Notes: a model not told the origin generated them from the sequence alone. DNA of 64,000 bases from Paenibacillus sp. FSL A5-0031 (GCF_001956295.1 NZ_MRTD01000006.1:62001-126000); one strand, 5' to 3'; shown: positions 35,286 through 43,395, numbered from the stretch's first letter. Program-made: numbers and translations.

Positions 35286-37109
35286 CTATAAAGCTACTTG
35301 CAGCTGGTTGCCTAATAAACGGCTGAACAGTCCTTTTTTATCCTCAGCGAGCATGATGAAATGGCCGGTTTGCACGATTTTCCCATTTTCCAACACGATA
35401 ACCTGATCTGCATTCCGAATGGTCGATAGGCGATGAGCAACGACGATAACGGTCATTTTTCCCTTAAGCCGCTCTATAGCTTCTTGAATTTTTGTCTCGT
35501 TCAAGCTGTCTAGTGCACTTGTAGCCTCATCCAAAATAAGGATAGATGGCTTTCTTAATATGGCTCTAGCCAAAACGAGTCTCTGACGCTCCCCGCCTGA
35601 TAAACGTATTCCACGATCCCCAATAATCGTATCGATGCCATCCGGAAGCTTGCGAACAAATTCAGCTGCAGAAGAGAACTCCATCGCTTCCCATATTTGA
35701 TCTTCCGTCGCATTCGGATCGATTAATATCAAGTTATCTCTAATCGTCCCATGGAACAGAAACGGCTCCTGCGGGACATAACTGATTGATCTTCTTAACG
35801 ACAACAGATCCTCATCTGTAAGCGTCTTGCCGTCAATAAGCACATGACCAAGTTCTGGCTTCATGAGTCCCATCATTAGATCGATTAAAGTGCTTTTCCC
35901 CGCACCTGACTGTCCAACAATGGCAGTCATGCCATTAGCAGGGATGCTCAGATTAATAGCTTCCAGCGTGTACTCCGGCTGCTCCTCGTCATAACGAAAA
36001 TAGACATGGCGGCATTCGAGCTGGTGTTTGAGTCTAAGCGGGCGAATATGTTCTCCACCTAAAAGTTCCTTATCATTAAATTCTCTATTTTTAATACTTT
36101 CCTCCTGCAGCTCCATTAAAGCTTTAAAAGCCGGCAACGATGATGCAATTTGTTCCATATTGGCTTGAATACTTGTAAACCGAGGCCACAAACGTGAAAA
36201 GATGACCATGATGAGCAATAAATAGCCACCTTGGCTCTGAAAGAGCATAATGGATCCAAAAACAAAAACAGCAATCATTATAGCTGAAAACAGCTTGTAA
36301 AAGAGTTGCGAATTGCTCCGCACCTTCGAGTTTTCATATCTTTCTCGAGCAATGTCACTCGACCAATTCAACAACCAGCGATATCGGGATGATTCAAGCA
36401 GGTTGCTTTTAATATCTTTCATTCCATTAAAATGATCCGTAATACCAGCTAAGTAGTTTTGCGACAGTTCCATTGTTACACTGCCAATTACTCTTGATTG
36501 CTTAATAAATCTTCTAGAGAGAAAAGCAATAACAAGTCCGCAGCATAAAACAAATAAGGTCATCTTTACTGACAAAAACAAGGCTATTCCAATCTGAATA
36601 AACGTAAAGGTCATTGAAGCAATTAATTGTAAAGATAAGAAAGCACCATTTGTCACACGAGAAAGTTCACTCGTAAAAGAATTTATGAGATCAGTTTTCC
36701 TTTTTCTCATGAAAAAGCCCCAATTTGCTTGCAACAATGCGAGATAAAGCTCTAAACGAATTTGATTAACAAAGCCCGTATGTATTCTTATTTCTCTTAA
36801 GCTTAAATTACGTCCAATAATACCCTGTACGGCAACAATTAAAATATAAAACGATAAAATAATAAATAGTGCTCTTTCTTTTGGAAGCTCTTGCAGCGAT
36901 TCTAGTAAAGATAGACCAGGGAACGATGCCAGTGGGATGTCAACAATCCCGATCACGCTAAGCAGTGGAGCTAACAATAGAATGCTTGCGCCATCAAGCA
37001 GTCCCACGAGCATCATACCAAATAGATTCAAATATAGAATCTTACCCCCATATGCATGCAGCTTTTTGGAAAAATATATTAGATGATTCATCGCTTCATC
37101 ACTTTCCAT
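35286..37109 (-). CDS. Lasso-peptide ABC exporter (D protein)
   Basis: 607-residue half-transporter: six membrane helices in residues 25-310, then an ATPase with Walker A GQSGAGKST (399-407), signature LSGGERQR and Walker B LILDEATSALD. It is the last gene of the lasso operon and starts two bases after the B2 stop, so it most likely exports the mature lasso peptide and gives self-protection. There is no C39 peptidase domain, as expected because B1/B2 remove the leader. An alternative start at 37091 has a GGAAAG site. Confidence 0.9.
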   Translation of the reverse strand: MESDEAMNHLIYFSKKLHAYGGKILYLNLFGMMLVGLLDGASILLLAPLLSVIGIVDIPLASFPGLSLLESLQELPKERALFIILSFYILIVAVQGIIGRNLSLREIRIHTGFVNQIRLELYLALLQANWGFFMRKRKTDLINSFTSELSRVTNGAFLSLQLIASMTFTFIQIGIALFLSVKMTLFVLCCGLVIAFLSRRFIKQSRVIGSVTMELSQNYLAGITDHFNGMKDIKSNLLESSRYRWLLNWSSDIARERYENSKVRSNSQLFYKLFSAIMIAVFVFGSIMLFQSQGGYLLLIMVIFSRLWPRFTSIQANMEQIASSLPAFKALMELQEESIKNREFNDKELLGGEHIRPLRLKHQLECRHVYFRYDEEQPEYTLEAINLSIPANGMTAIVGQSGAGKSTLIDLMMGLMKPELGHVLIDGKTLTDEDLLSLRRSISYVPQEPFLFHGTIRDNLILIDPNATEDQIWEAMEFSSAAEFVRKLPDGIDTIIGDRGIRLSGGERQRLVLARAILRKPSILILDEATSALDSLNETKIQEAIERLKGKMTVIVVAHRLSTIRNADQVIVLENGKIVQTGHFIMLAEDKKGLFSRLLGNQLQVAL

Positions 37110-37111
37110 CT

Positions 37112-37570
37112 TTAGGAATAGGTTACATTAGCAAACATACCGGTGACCGTAAATCGATGCATTTCCTCTGATCCCGTAATAAAGATGGATCCACTTCGCA
37201 GCCAGGCATGAGCAATCAGCTTGCCAGCTTCATCCTTTGTTGTACCCAAATAAAGTGTACTGCTTATATTACGTCTCTCCAGCATTTGCATGCCGGCTAT
37301 TGCTCGAGCTAAACATTTACTATCCCAAGGCGTATTCCTGCTTGCAACTTGAAGAATATAACGTATTTGAACTAACATTTTTCTGTGTTCATCTGTAGCA
37401 TGAATTTCAGTCTCTTTCATGTATTCGCCTAGAGTAGGCGCTATCTTGGAAAATGGTTGATTAAAGATTCGAATCCGGGCAGTACCTAGAAACCAGGTTG
37501 CTTCTACTAATAGAAAAAGAGTTTTAAAATCTAATGAAAACAATGTTCTCAATTTCATTAACTTTCCCAT
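37112..37570 (-). CDS. Lasso-peptide leader protease (B2, transglutaminase-like)
   Basis: 152 residues. The catalytic Cys86 in PWDSKCLARAIAGMQML and His121 in LIAHAWLRSG are the conserved elements of lasso B2 proteins, cysteine proteases that cut the leader from the precursor. It depends on the separate B1 protein for leader recognition, as in other Firmicute lasso systems. It starts 15 bp after B1. An internal ATG four codons in is an equally possible start. Confidence 0.9.
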   Translation of the reverse strand: MGKLMKLRTLFSLDFKTLFLLVEATWFLGTARIRIFNQPFSKIAPTLGEYMKETEIHATDEHRKMLVQIRYILQVASRNTPWDSKCLARAIAGMQMLERRNISSTLYLGTTKDEAGKLIAHAWLRSGSIFITGSEEMHRFTVTGMFANVTYS

Positions 37571-37585
37571 ATCATCACCATATAT

Positions 37586-37894
37586 TTATTCCTTTATATA
37601 AATAAGACGTTCTTCTAGTAGATGCGACAAAAAAGAGAGTACTTGCTCCTCACAAACTTCTCTAGCAACTTCAAATTCTTGCAGCAACGCATCAATTACA
37701 TTTGTGATGGTTACAGGCTCTTTAATCAGAACCCATATTTGGCTGCCCATTAATCCTAAATTGTAATATTTCCCATTGTTAATGCTTAATATAACCTTTT
37801 CTCCACCCATATCGCTTACGATGTTGTTAGTATCTTGCACTATCAGTTGTTCTAGCATTAATGCTTGAATGGCAGTCGTTTGACTTTTAATCAT
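37586..37894 (-). CDS. Lasso-peptide leader-binding protein (B1, PqqD-like RRE)
   Basis: 102 residues of the PqqD fold (ILSINNGKYYNLGLMGSQIWVLI, then VIDALLQEFEV, LSFLSHLLEERLI). This RiPP recognition element binds the precursor leader and hands it to the B2 protease. It is encoded 3 bp after the kinase gene and 15 bp before B2. Confidence 0.9.
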   Translation of the reverse strand: MIKSQTTAIQALMLEQLIVQDTNNIVSDMGGEKVILSINNGKYYNLGLMGSQIWVLIKEPVTITNVIDALLQEFEVAREVCEEQVLSFLSHLLEERLIYIKE

Positions 37895-37897
37895 CTT

Positions 37898-38821
37898 CTA
37901 TTCCCCCATAGATATCGTTTGTAAAATAAGTTCGACAAGCTCAGGAGCTGTAAACCCATTTATTGGTCTTTGAAGCGTATAAATAGGCAACGCCTCACCT
38001 ATGGAAGCAGATAAGGTAAAATGCCAACGCGTCAAACCTAACTTTTCCACTAAAAATTGTCGGTAAGTATGCTGAAATAAAACATCTAGGCGAGCAAGCT
38101 TTTGGACAGGAAGCACTGCCACCTGTTCGGACTCTGTTGTTATAAGCTCGAACACACCTCCGAGCGGCAAAGCCGTTGAACAAAAACTCGATTCGACTGG
38201 AAGACAAAATTTGTTCTCTCTACCAAAAATGGAACGAAGCTCTTCGTTGTTTACACCAAATGCGTCCAAACTTTGTTGCCATAGCTTTTGCTGTGGATAG
38301 GCTGGTATAACGAGTGTCGCTTGTTCTGGTGATGCTTGTGAAACAGCAATGATATCATCACTCAACAGCGAATAACCTCTTTGGATAAATGCTGACGCTA
38401 ATGTCGACTTCCCAGCGCCTGAGCGACCAACAAATGCATATGCTTTGCCATCGATAGCTATTGCACTGCCATGCAATGGGTATATGCTGCGTTGCAGCAA
38501 TAATGCACCTATACAGGTCCCAAGGACGTAGAGCCGAACGAGATCCTCATCAGCTCCAGCATGAGGAGATACGATGATCTTATTCCCATTTTCAATCCGA
38601 AAAATCCCTGAATCAGGCATATTTACGGTTACGACTTGTCGATCAACAACAAAATCATATGGCTCCTGTTTAAAGAAATCTGCTAAGGAGTAATCAATTG
38701 TGATCTCCATGTCGATTTGCTCGCTGCTTTCTAAAATAGGAGTGAGCTCAGGTAATGAAATCTCACTTTCAATCGTTAGTCCAAATGCTCTATACACCTT
38801 TTTAGTTTCCGTTAGCAACAA
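37898..38821 (-). CDS. HPr-kinase-like lasso precursor kinase (PadeK/ThcoK type)
   Basis: About 307 residues. Walker A GRSGAGKST follows the conserved YPLHGSAIAI block, and SDD lies about 15 residues after the Walker motif; all are HPr-kinase-like P-loop features. In paeninodin-type clusters this kinase phosphorylates the C-terminal Ser of the precursor, and the precursor here ends in Ser. The start is chosen as TTG 38821, eight bases after GGAG; a GTG at 38830 would overlap that site. The HPr regulatory role is unlikely because the gene lies inside the lasso operon and the N-terminal HPrK domain is absent. Confidence 0.88.
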   Translation of the reverse strand: MLLTETKKVYRAFGLTIESEISLPELTPILESSEQIDMEITIDYSLADFFKQEPYDFVVDRQVVTVNMPDSGIFRIENGNKIIVSPHAGADEDLVRLYVLGTCIGALLLQRSIYPLHGSAIAIDGKAYAFVGRSGAGKSTLASAFIQRGYSLLSDDIIAVSQASPEQATLVIPAYPQQKLWQQSLDAFGVNNEELRSIFGRENKFCLPVESSFCSTALPLGGVFELITTESEQVAVLPVQKLARLDVLFQHTYRQFLVEKLGLTRWHFTLSASIGEALPIYTLQRPINGFTAPELVELILQTISMGE

Positions 38822-38855
38822 TGTTCTCACTCCGTCAGTTCATTGATAATAATTA

Positions 38856-38890
38856 GAAAGTCCTTATACACCAACTGTATAAGGACTTTC
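38856..38890 (-). other. Perfect 15-bp stem-loop between lasso precursor and kinase genes
   Basis: GAAAGTCCTTATACA / TGTATAAGGACTTTC around a 5-nt loop, in the 83-nt gap. No T run follows on the minus strand (TAATTATT). It may stabilise or process the precursor message so that precursor is made in excess over enzymes, or act as a weak terminator. Confidence 0.7.
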
Positions 38891-38913
38891 CTCTCCATAA
38901 AATGCATAATTTC

Positions 38914-39057
38914 TTAGCTTGTAAAGCGTGGTTTTTCATCATGTTTTCCTGGTACATACGCCTCGTCCGTTAGAGGACCGTTGTGAGTAGAAGCCGCTGT
39001 CATATGTACTTGAAGAATTTCTAGCTCAGGTCTATTCCATTGTTTCTTCGCTTGCAT
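38914..39057 (-). CDS. Lasso peptide precursor (A)
   Basis: 47-residue gene with a strong GGAGGTGA site six bases before ATG 39057. The leader begins MQAKKQWNRPELEILQVHM; W7-x2-P10-x-L12 matches the Y-x2-P-x-L motif bound by B1. The rest reads TAASTHNGPLTDEAY, then VPGKHDEKPRFTS. The E32-A-Y-x-P run resembles D9-A-F-x-P of paeninodin as I recall it, and the terminal Ser47 is the expected kinase target. The leader cut is unclear: the nearest Thr residues are T20 and T24, and the ring acceptor is D31 or E32. It lies between the cyclase and kinase genes. Confidence 0.92.
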   Translation of the reverse strand: MQAKKQWNRPELEILQVHMTAASTHNGPLTDEAYVPGKHDEKPRFTS

Positions 39058-39073
39058 AATTTGTCACCTCCCT

Positions 39074-41014
39074 TCAATTCAATTTTTTAAGAAAACGATA
39101 CACGATTAAGCTCCGCATCAATAATCTATAATTCGGATCGATCGCAAGTTTGGATTGAGCCCCTTCCTCAAATCCTGCTAGCGCTGATCGGACTACCTTA
39201 CCGTCAACAAATTGCATAAACGCTCGATCCTGACTCATTTGTCTCAGTTCTTCCTTAAATTCTTGCCACTTTGGTCTCATACGATGGACCCAATCCGCTC
39301 CTTGAACGCCTCTAGTCCGCTGATTTAACCTCACCTTGTCGGGAAGCAGCGTATCGGTAGCACGCCTGATCAGTGCACGATCCATTCCATTCTGAACGTA
39401 CTGATCCTCTGGCAGAGACAAACAAAATCGAATGACTCGGACATCGTTGGTTGGGTCTCTCTTCCATAAAGAGTATCTTAACGAAAGTTTCGTCGAAACC
39501 GTATTTCCAGCATTCCAATGATAAACTTCGTCAAAATGGCTTTTTCTTTCATCGTACACATTTTTCGCTGCAAACCAGCCTGATTCATCAATTCCATATT
39601 TGCCCAGCCGGTTAAATACATCTGTCCTCTTGGCGAATTCAGGAGATATGATCATAGGATAATGATAAGATTCTCCTACTGATCGTAAATGTTCAATAAA
39701 CGGAAAAGCAGCACGGCTGACATTTGAAAATACATGAGCACGACCAGAGCCAATGTTCAAACTATACTGCCGCATTTCGCGAAGCAGTTTGATCCATCTC
39801 ATTTTTTTCAACAACGTAGCGTAATATGGAATGGCAGCTCCCCACGAAATTGACAAATTGCCTCTGCCTCCATTAAGCAGCACACCTACACCTTGCTCCT
39901 CTGCTTTCTCGAACATCCCTTTTATCCAAAAAGAGTTCTCAAAAAACTTATATGGCATTTCGTTTATATCTAGAAAGCCATCGATTTCAGAGTAAGAGTC
40001 ACGCCCACGGAAATCCAAGTAGTGCTCCTCAATACCTCCAACATGCTCCACGGTGGATTCAATAAGAGGTCTCTCATTAGTAATCATTGATTTGTGTGTA
40101 TAATCAACAAAGTCGCTTGTCGGTACGTAGCTGAACGTGTGCAGACTTTTATTTTGCGGTCGCAGTGTCTTTGAAGCAAAGCCAACAATAGAGCCTGAAT
40201 CCAAACCGCCGCTAAGCTGTGCTCCAACATTACGATGTGTCCGCAGCCTTGAAGTAACTGCTTGTTGAAACACATCCTGAAACGCCTCAACGTATTCATC
40301 ATTTGATTTAAATCGTACGACTTCATCTGATCTGAGTTGATGATATCTTGCAAGAGTAACTCGCCCTGCAGTTATCGTTATCGTATGAGATGGAGGGATC
40401 TGCTCAATATTCCGATAGGCCGTCTTGGATGCATCCGCAACGTCAACCATGCCAGAAATAGCTAGAAACTCAGCAAGCCATTGTTCATTTAACAACCTCT
40501 CCTTGCCCAATAACGTAAGTAAGGGTTCAATTGTTGTACAAAAGGCAACACGCTCATTATTTCGATGATAATAGAGCGTACGACCTCCGGAGAAGTCTCT
40601 TGCACCAAACAGCTTCTGTCTTCTACAATCCCAGATTAGGAAGGCGTAATCACCAGCTAAATAAATAGGTGTTCTATCCCCCCATTTATCATAAGCTAAT
40701 AAAATTAGCTCGCTATCGGTCATATTTCTTCTTAATTGCTGCTCTACTTCGAGTCGGTTGAATAATTCTATGCGGTTATCAATAATTGCATCCGCAGTTA
40801 TAACAAGCCCTCGTTCATCATCCAAAAAAGGATTACGTTCATTGATCGACTCTGGTGTAATCCATTGATTATGACAACCTAAAAATATATTATCGGCATG
40901 CCAAGCTTGAGCTGTATTGCATGGAAACTGAGATAATGCCTCCATTAAAGCATCGCCCTGCTGCCATGCCAAACTTTGCTTGCCGGTATGAAACACTCCT
41001 GCGATGGCGCTCAT
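39074..41014 (-). CDS. Lasso peptide cyclase (C, asparagine-synthetase-like)
   Basis: 646 residues. N-terminal class-II glutamine-amidotransferase-like domain begins MSAIAGVF, with Ser in place of the catalytic Cys2, so it does not use glutamine. The C-terminal ATP-pyrophosphatase domain has the loop LSGGLDSGSIVG (267-278). In lasso biosynthesis it adenylates the Asp/Glu side chain and closes the macrolactam ring. First gene of the operon, ahead of A, whereas the paeninodin cluster as I recall it starts with A. Start preceded by CGGAGG. Confidence 0.92.
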   Translation of the reverse strand: MSAIAGVFHTGKQSLAWQQGDALMEALSQFPCNTAQAWHADNIFLGCHNQWITPESINERNPFLDDERGLVITADAIIDNRIELFNRLEVEQQLRRNMTDSELILLAYDKWGDRTPIYLAGDYAFLIWDCRRQKLFGARDFSGGRTLYYHRNNERVAFCTTIEPLLTLLGKERLLNEQWLAEFLAISGMVDVADASKTAYRNIEQIPPSHTITITAGRVTLARYHQLRSDEVVRFKSNDEYVEAFQDVFQQAVTSRLRTHRNVGAQLSGGLDSGSIVGFASKTLRPQNKSLHTFSYVPTSDFVDYTHKSMITNERPLIESTVEHVGGIEEHYLDFRGRDSYSEIDGFLDINEMPYKFFENSFWIKGMFEKAEEQGVGVLLNGGRGNLSISWGAAIPYYATLLKKMRWIKLLREMRQYSLNIGSGRAHVFSNVSRAAFPFIEHLRSVGESYHYPMIISPEFAKRTDVFNRLGKYGIDESGWFAAKNVYDERKSHFDEVYHWNAGNTVSTKLSLRYSLWKRDPTNDVRVIRFCLSLPEDQYVQNGMDRALIRRATDTLLPDKVRLNQRTRGVQGADWVHRMRPKWQEFKEELRQMSQDRAFMQFVDGKVVRSALAGFEEGAQSKLAIDPNYRLLMRSLIVYRFLKKLN

Positions 41015-41086
41015 CGTGGCCTCCGGGTGGATATAGAATTTGTTTTATTTACGTACTTATTTCAAAAACAAAACCTTTACTTTGCA

Positions 41087-41102
41087 GTTCTTTATAAAGA
41101 AC
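41087..41102. promoter_or_regulatory. Putative SinR operator at the lasso operon start site
   Basis: GTTCTTTATAAAGAAC, a perfect 16-bp palindrome formed by two inverted GTTCTTT half-sites. It begins 8 nt past the -10 box and so covers the transcription start, a repressing position. GTTCTYT is the Bacillus SinR half-site as I recall it, and a SinR homologue is encoded 320 bp away. Confidence 0.75.
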
Positions 41103-41110
41103 ATATTTGA

Positions 41111-41139
41111 ATATTACACCTGAAATAAACCTTTGTCAA
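41111..41139 (-). promoter_or_regulatory. Sigma-A promoter of the lasso operon
   Basis: Minus-strand TTGACA (41139-41134), 17-bp spacer, TAATAT (41116-41111). Leader to the cyclase start is about 90 nt. Confidence 0.82.
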
Positions 41140-41179
41140 TGACTTTTCTACGATAAATTGCAAAAAATTCATAGTTTTT

Positions 41180-41195
41180 GTTCTTTATTAAAAAC
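41180..41195. promoter_or_regulatory. Second SinR-like site upstream of the lasso promoter
   Basis: GTTCTTTATTAAAAAC, 14 of 16 bases equal to the downstream palindrome, 40 bp upstream of the -35 box and 93 bp (about nine helical turns) centre to centre from the operator at 41087-41102. Confidence 0.5.
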
Positions 41196-41274
41196 AAATT
41201 GTCGATTACTTTCTTACATTAGTAACTTACATTAAAAACATTTTCTGAAAGTCAATATCGTGGTTTAATAAATA

Positions 41275-41312
41275 AAAAAATAACCACTCATTATTAAAAT
41301 AAGTGGTTTTAA
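41275..41312 (-). terminator. Minus-strand terminator between sinR and the lasso promoter
   Basis: Minus-strand AAACCACTT...AGTGGTTATTTTTTT: a 7-bp stem with long loop and T-rich tail. It would stop transcripts entering from the sinI side before the lasso promoter. The rest of the 400-bp gap 41015-41420 holds the lasso promoter, two palindromes and the sinR promoter. Confidence 0.55.
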
Positions 41313-41374
41313 TGTTTAAATAAAAAAATAAGTGCGTTATAGCTAACAACCTTTCGTAATTAAGAATAATTCGT

Positions 41375-41380
41375 TATAAT
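41375..41380 (+). promoter_or_regulatory. -10 box of sinR
   Basis: TATAAT 40 bp before the sinR ATG; no convincing -35 hexamer at 16-18 bp, so another factor may assist. Confidence 0.5.
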
Positions 41381-41420
41381 AGAAATAGTCTACAACGATG
41401 TGATAACGGAGGAATTTGTT

Positions 41421-41753
41421 ATGATTGGAGAACGCATTCAACTGCTGCGCAAGAGAAAGGGCCTATCCCTTACAGAGTTATCCCAACGGGCGGGCGTCGC
41501 TAAATCTTATTTAAGCTCCATTGAACGAGGGCTCCAGCAAAATCCTTCGATTCAATTCCTCGAAAAGGTAGGCGCCGTATTGAATGTGACGGTTGAAGAT
41601 TTTTTGAATACCGATGAAAAAAATGATCGCAAACCCGACAATTTAGACAACGAGTGGGCTGATTTAGTAAGAGAAGCTATGGCTTCTGGTGTGAGCAAAG
41701 ATCAATTTAAAGAGTTTCTAGAATTTAATAAATGGAAAATTAAGCGCGAATAG
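41421..41753 (+). CDS. sinR: SinR-like biofilm master repressor
   Basis: 110 residues, aligned end to end with Bacillus SinR (about 111). N-terminal XRE helix-turn-helix (15-37; GVAKSYLSSIERGLQQNPSIQFLEKV is nearly the Bacillus text). C-terminal SinI-type dimerisation domain (about 74-110; LDNEWADLVREAMASGVSKDQFKEFLEFNKW). In Bacillus this protein represses exopolysaccharide and matrix operons and is disabled by SinI. ATG 41421 has GGAGG; a GTG at 41400 lies ahead of that site. The lasso operon and the EPS region lie on its two sides. Confidence 0.93.
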   Translation: MIGERIQLLRKRKGLSLTELSQRAGVAKSYLSSIERGLQQNPSIQFLEKVGAVLNVTVEDFLNTDEKNDRKPDNLDNEWADLVREAMASGVSKDQFKEFLEFNKWKIKRE

Positions 41754-41761
41754 CGCTTTTT
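41742..41761 (+). terminator. Terminator of sinR
   Basis: AAGCGC-GAATA-GCGCTTTTT overlapping the sinR stop codon; short 6-bp stem with five T. Confidence 0.55.
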
Positions 41762-41767
41762 CCACTT

Positions 41768-41929
41768 TTATACAGCTGTTACTTGTACATCATTATCCTT
41801 ACTTTCTTCAAGACAAAGCAATACTTTCCTTACTTCATCCTTGCTGAATCCCAAAGAACGTGCTTTCATGATTAATGTTACCCATTCCATATCCAATTCC
41901 TGAATATCTTCTGCTTTAGCTAGTACCAT
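41768..41929 (-). CDS. sinI: SinI-like antirepressor of SinR
   Basis: 53 residues from ATG 41929 (GGGGGA nine bases upstream; the ATG at 41950 has no site). The segment LDMEWVTLIMKARSLGFSKD, continuing EVRKVLL, matches Bacillus SinI and resembles the C-terminal domain of the adjacent SinR, as expected for a protein that pairs with that domain and breaks the repressor. It is encoded convergently with sinR, 14 bp apart, unlike the tandem sinI-sinR order of Bacillus. No promoter is obvious. Confidence 0.88.
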   Translation of the reverse strand: MVLAKAEDIQELDMEWVTLIMKARSLGFSKDEVRKVLLCLEESKDNDVQVTAV

Positions 41930-42222
41930 TTTCCCATGTCCCCCATTCATTTCAGGACGGTTGCACCACTGACTCCATGCGTTTAAGGTGCCCAGATACT
42001 AAACGCATTTCAACGTCTCCCATGCTTGTCATTCGTTTATAGATGTATTATAAATCACCACAAGTGCGCATACTGTCGCTTCATGTCTCACAAAAATGAT
42101 AGATAATTACATTTTTTGTCGAATTTATTTAAGTAATGTTAAATGGAGCGATAAATAGGAAAGAGCTACCAACCGATATAGAAAACAGACCTAATTGTGT
42201 TTAATTATTTCACAGCTTTAAA

Positions 42223-43272
42223 TTAAGATGTCAATTCTTTAATGGAATCTCTAGTGGTCTCTTCCTCATAACCATTTGGATTTAAATATTGCCAGCGCCA
42301 TGAGTCTGCACACATCTCCTCTATCCCAAGTGTCGCAACCCAATTCAACTCCGCGTTTGCAAGCATCGTATTAGCATAACAAATGGCAATATCTCCTGGT
42401 CTACGATCTGTAAATGAATATGGAATACTTCGTCCCGATACCTTCTCGAATGCAGTAATCATCTCTAATACACTATACCCACGCCCAGTTCCGAGATTAA
42501 ATATATCCACACCTGATTTGTTCATGATTTTTTCTAGTGCACATAAATGTCCTCTCGCAAGATCCACGACATGAATATAATCCCTTACGCCTGTGCCGTC
42601 TATGGTTGGATAATCATCTCCAAAAATATTAACTTTTTTAAGCCTGCCTACAGCTACCTGAGATATGTATGGCATAAGGTTATTTGGAATACCATTAGGA
42701 TTCTCGCCAATTCTTCCACTTTTATGTGCACCAATTGGGTTAAAGTATCGTAAAATTGAAATCCCCCATTGCTCGTTAGACTCCGCTAAATCCTGCAAAA
42801 TTTGTTCTAGCATGAGCTTTGTTCTTCCGTAAGGATTCGTTGCTCCAAGCGAAGAACTTTCTTCAATCGGCACATGTTCCGGTCGACCATATACCGTTGC
42901 AGAGGAGCTGAATACAAGCTTATGAACACCATACTTCTTCATAACCTCACACAGGATTAAGGTGCTAGTAATATTAGTGTGATAATAAGACAGTGGCAAT
43001 TGCACAGATTCACCTACCGCCTTCAATCCTGCAAAGTGAATAACTGCATCAATAGTATGTCTGGTGAAAACACCTTCAAGACCGATTTGATCCATTAGAT
43101 CCATTTGGTAAAATGTAAAGGCTTTGTTTGTAATTTCTGCAACTCTGTTTAATGAGATGTAGCTGCTATTAGACAAATTATCAACAATAACTACCTCATA
43201 CCCTGCTTCAAGAAGTTCCACACATGTATGACTTCCAATATAACCTGCTCCACCCGTAATTAAGATAGCCAT
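42223..43272 (-). CDS. galE: UDP-glucose 4-epimerase
   Basis: 349-residue extended SDR: GGAGYIGSH (7-15) binds NAD, SSSATVYG carries the catalytic Ser, YGRTK the Tyr/Lys pair, and RYFNPIGAH is the GalE-specific block. It interconverts UDP-glucose and UDP-galactose (or the N-acetyl forms), supplying sugar donors for the exopolysaccharide operons upstream. It is separated from the beta-helix gene by a terminator and has its own promoter overlapped by a SinR-like palindrome. Confidence 0.95.
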   Translation of the reverse strand: MAILITGGAGYIGSHTCVELLEAGYEVVIVDNLSNSSYISLNRVAEITNKAFTFYQMDLMDQIGLEGVFTRHTIDAVIHFAGLKAVGESVQLPLSYYHTNITSTLILCEVMKKYGVHKLVFSSSATVYGRPEHVPIEESSSLGATNPYGRTKLMLEQILQDLAESNEQWGISILRYFNPIGAHKSGRIGENPNGIPNNLMPYISQVAVGRLKKVNIFGDDYPTIDGTGVRDYIHVVDLARGHLCALEKIMNKSGVDIFNLGTGRGYSVLEMITAFEKVSGRSIPYSFTDRRPGDIAICYANTMLANAELNWVATLGIEEMCADSWRWQYLNPNGYEEETTRDSIKELTS

Positions 43273-43313
43273 TTCATTGACCCCTCTCAGCCTTCATTAT
43301 AAAAAACATATTT

Positions 43314-43335
43314 ATTCTTTATTAAGAACATTATA
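43314..43335 (-). promoter_or_regulatory. galE promoter -10 box with adjoining SinR-like operator
   Basis: Minus-strand TATAAT (43335-43330) directly followed by GTTCTTAATAAAGAAT (43329-43314), 14 of 16 bases equal to the lasso palindrome. The palindrome covers the expected start site. The -35 region is poor. Confidence 0.65.
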
Positions 43336-43341
43336 TGAAAT

Positions 43342-43372
43342 AAAATCCCTGTATCTTGAAAAACTACAGGGA
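43342..43372 (-). terminator. Terminator of the nine-gene EPS operon
   Basis: Minus-strand TCCCTGTA-GTTTTTCAAGA-TACAGGGA followed by TTTTATTT, 24 bp past the beta-helix gene stop. Confidence 0.8.
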
Positions 43373-43395
43373 TATATTTTCTTCTTTCACTTACG

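Noticed and set aside
37898..38821. Carbon-catabolite HPr kinase/phosphorylase
   Set aside because: Embedded in the lasso operon and lacking the normal N-terminal domain; fits the precursor kinases of paeninodin-type clusters.
39074..41014. Ordinary asparagine synthetase
   Set aside because: The catalytic Cys2 is Ser, and the gene lies beside a lasso precursor, kinase, B1, B2 and exporter genes.
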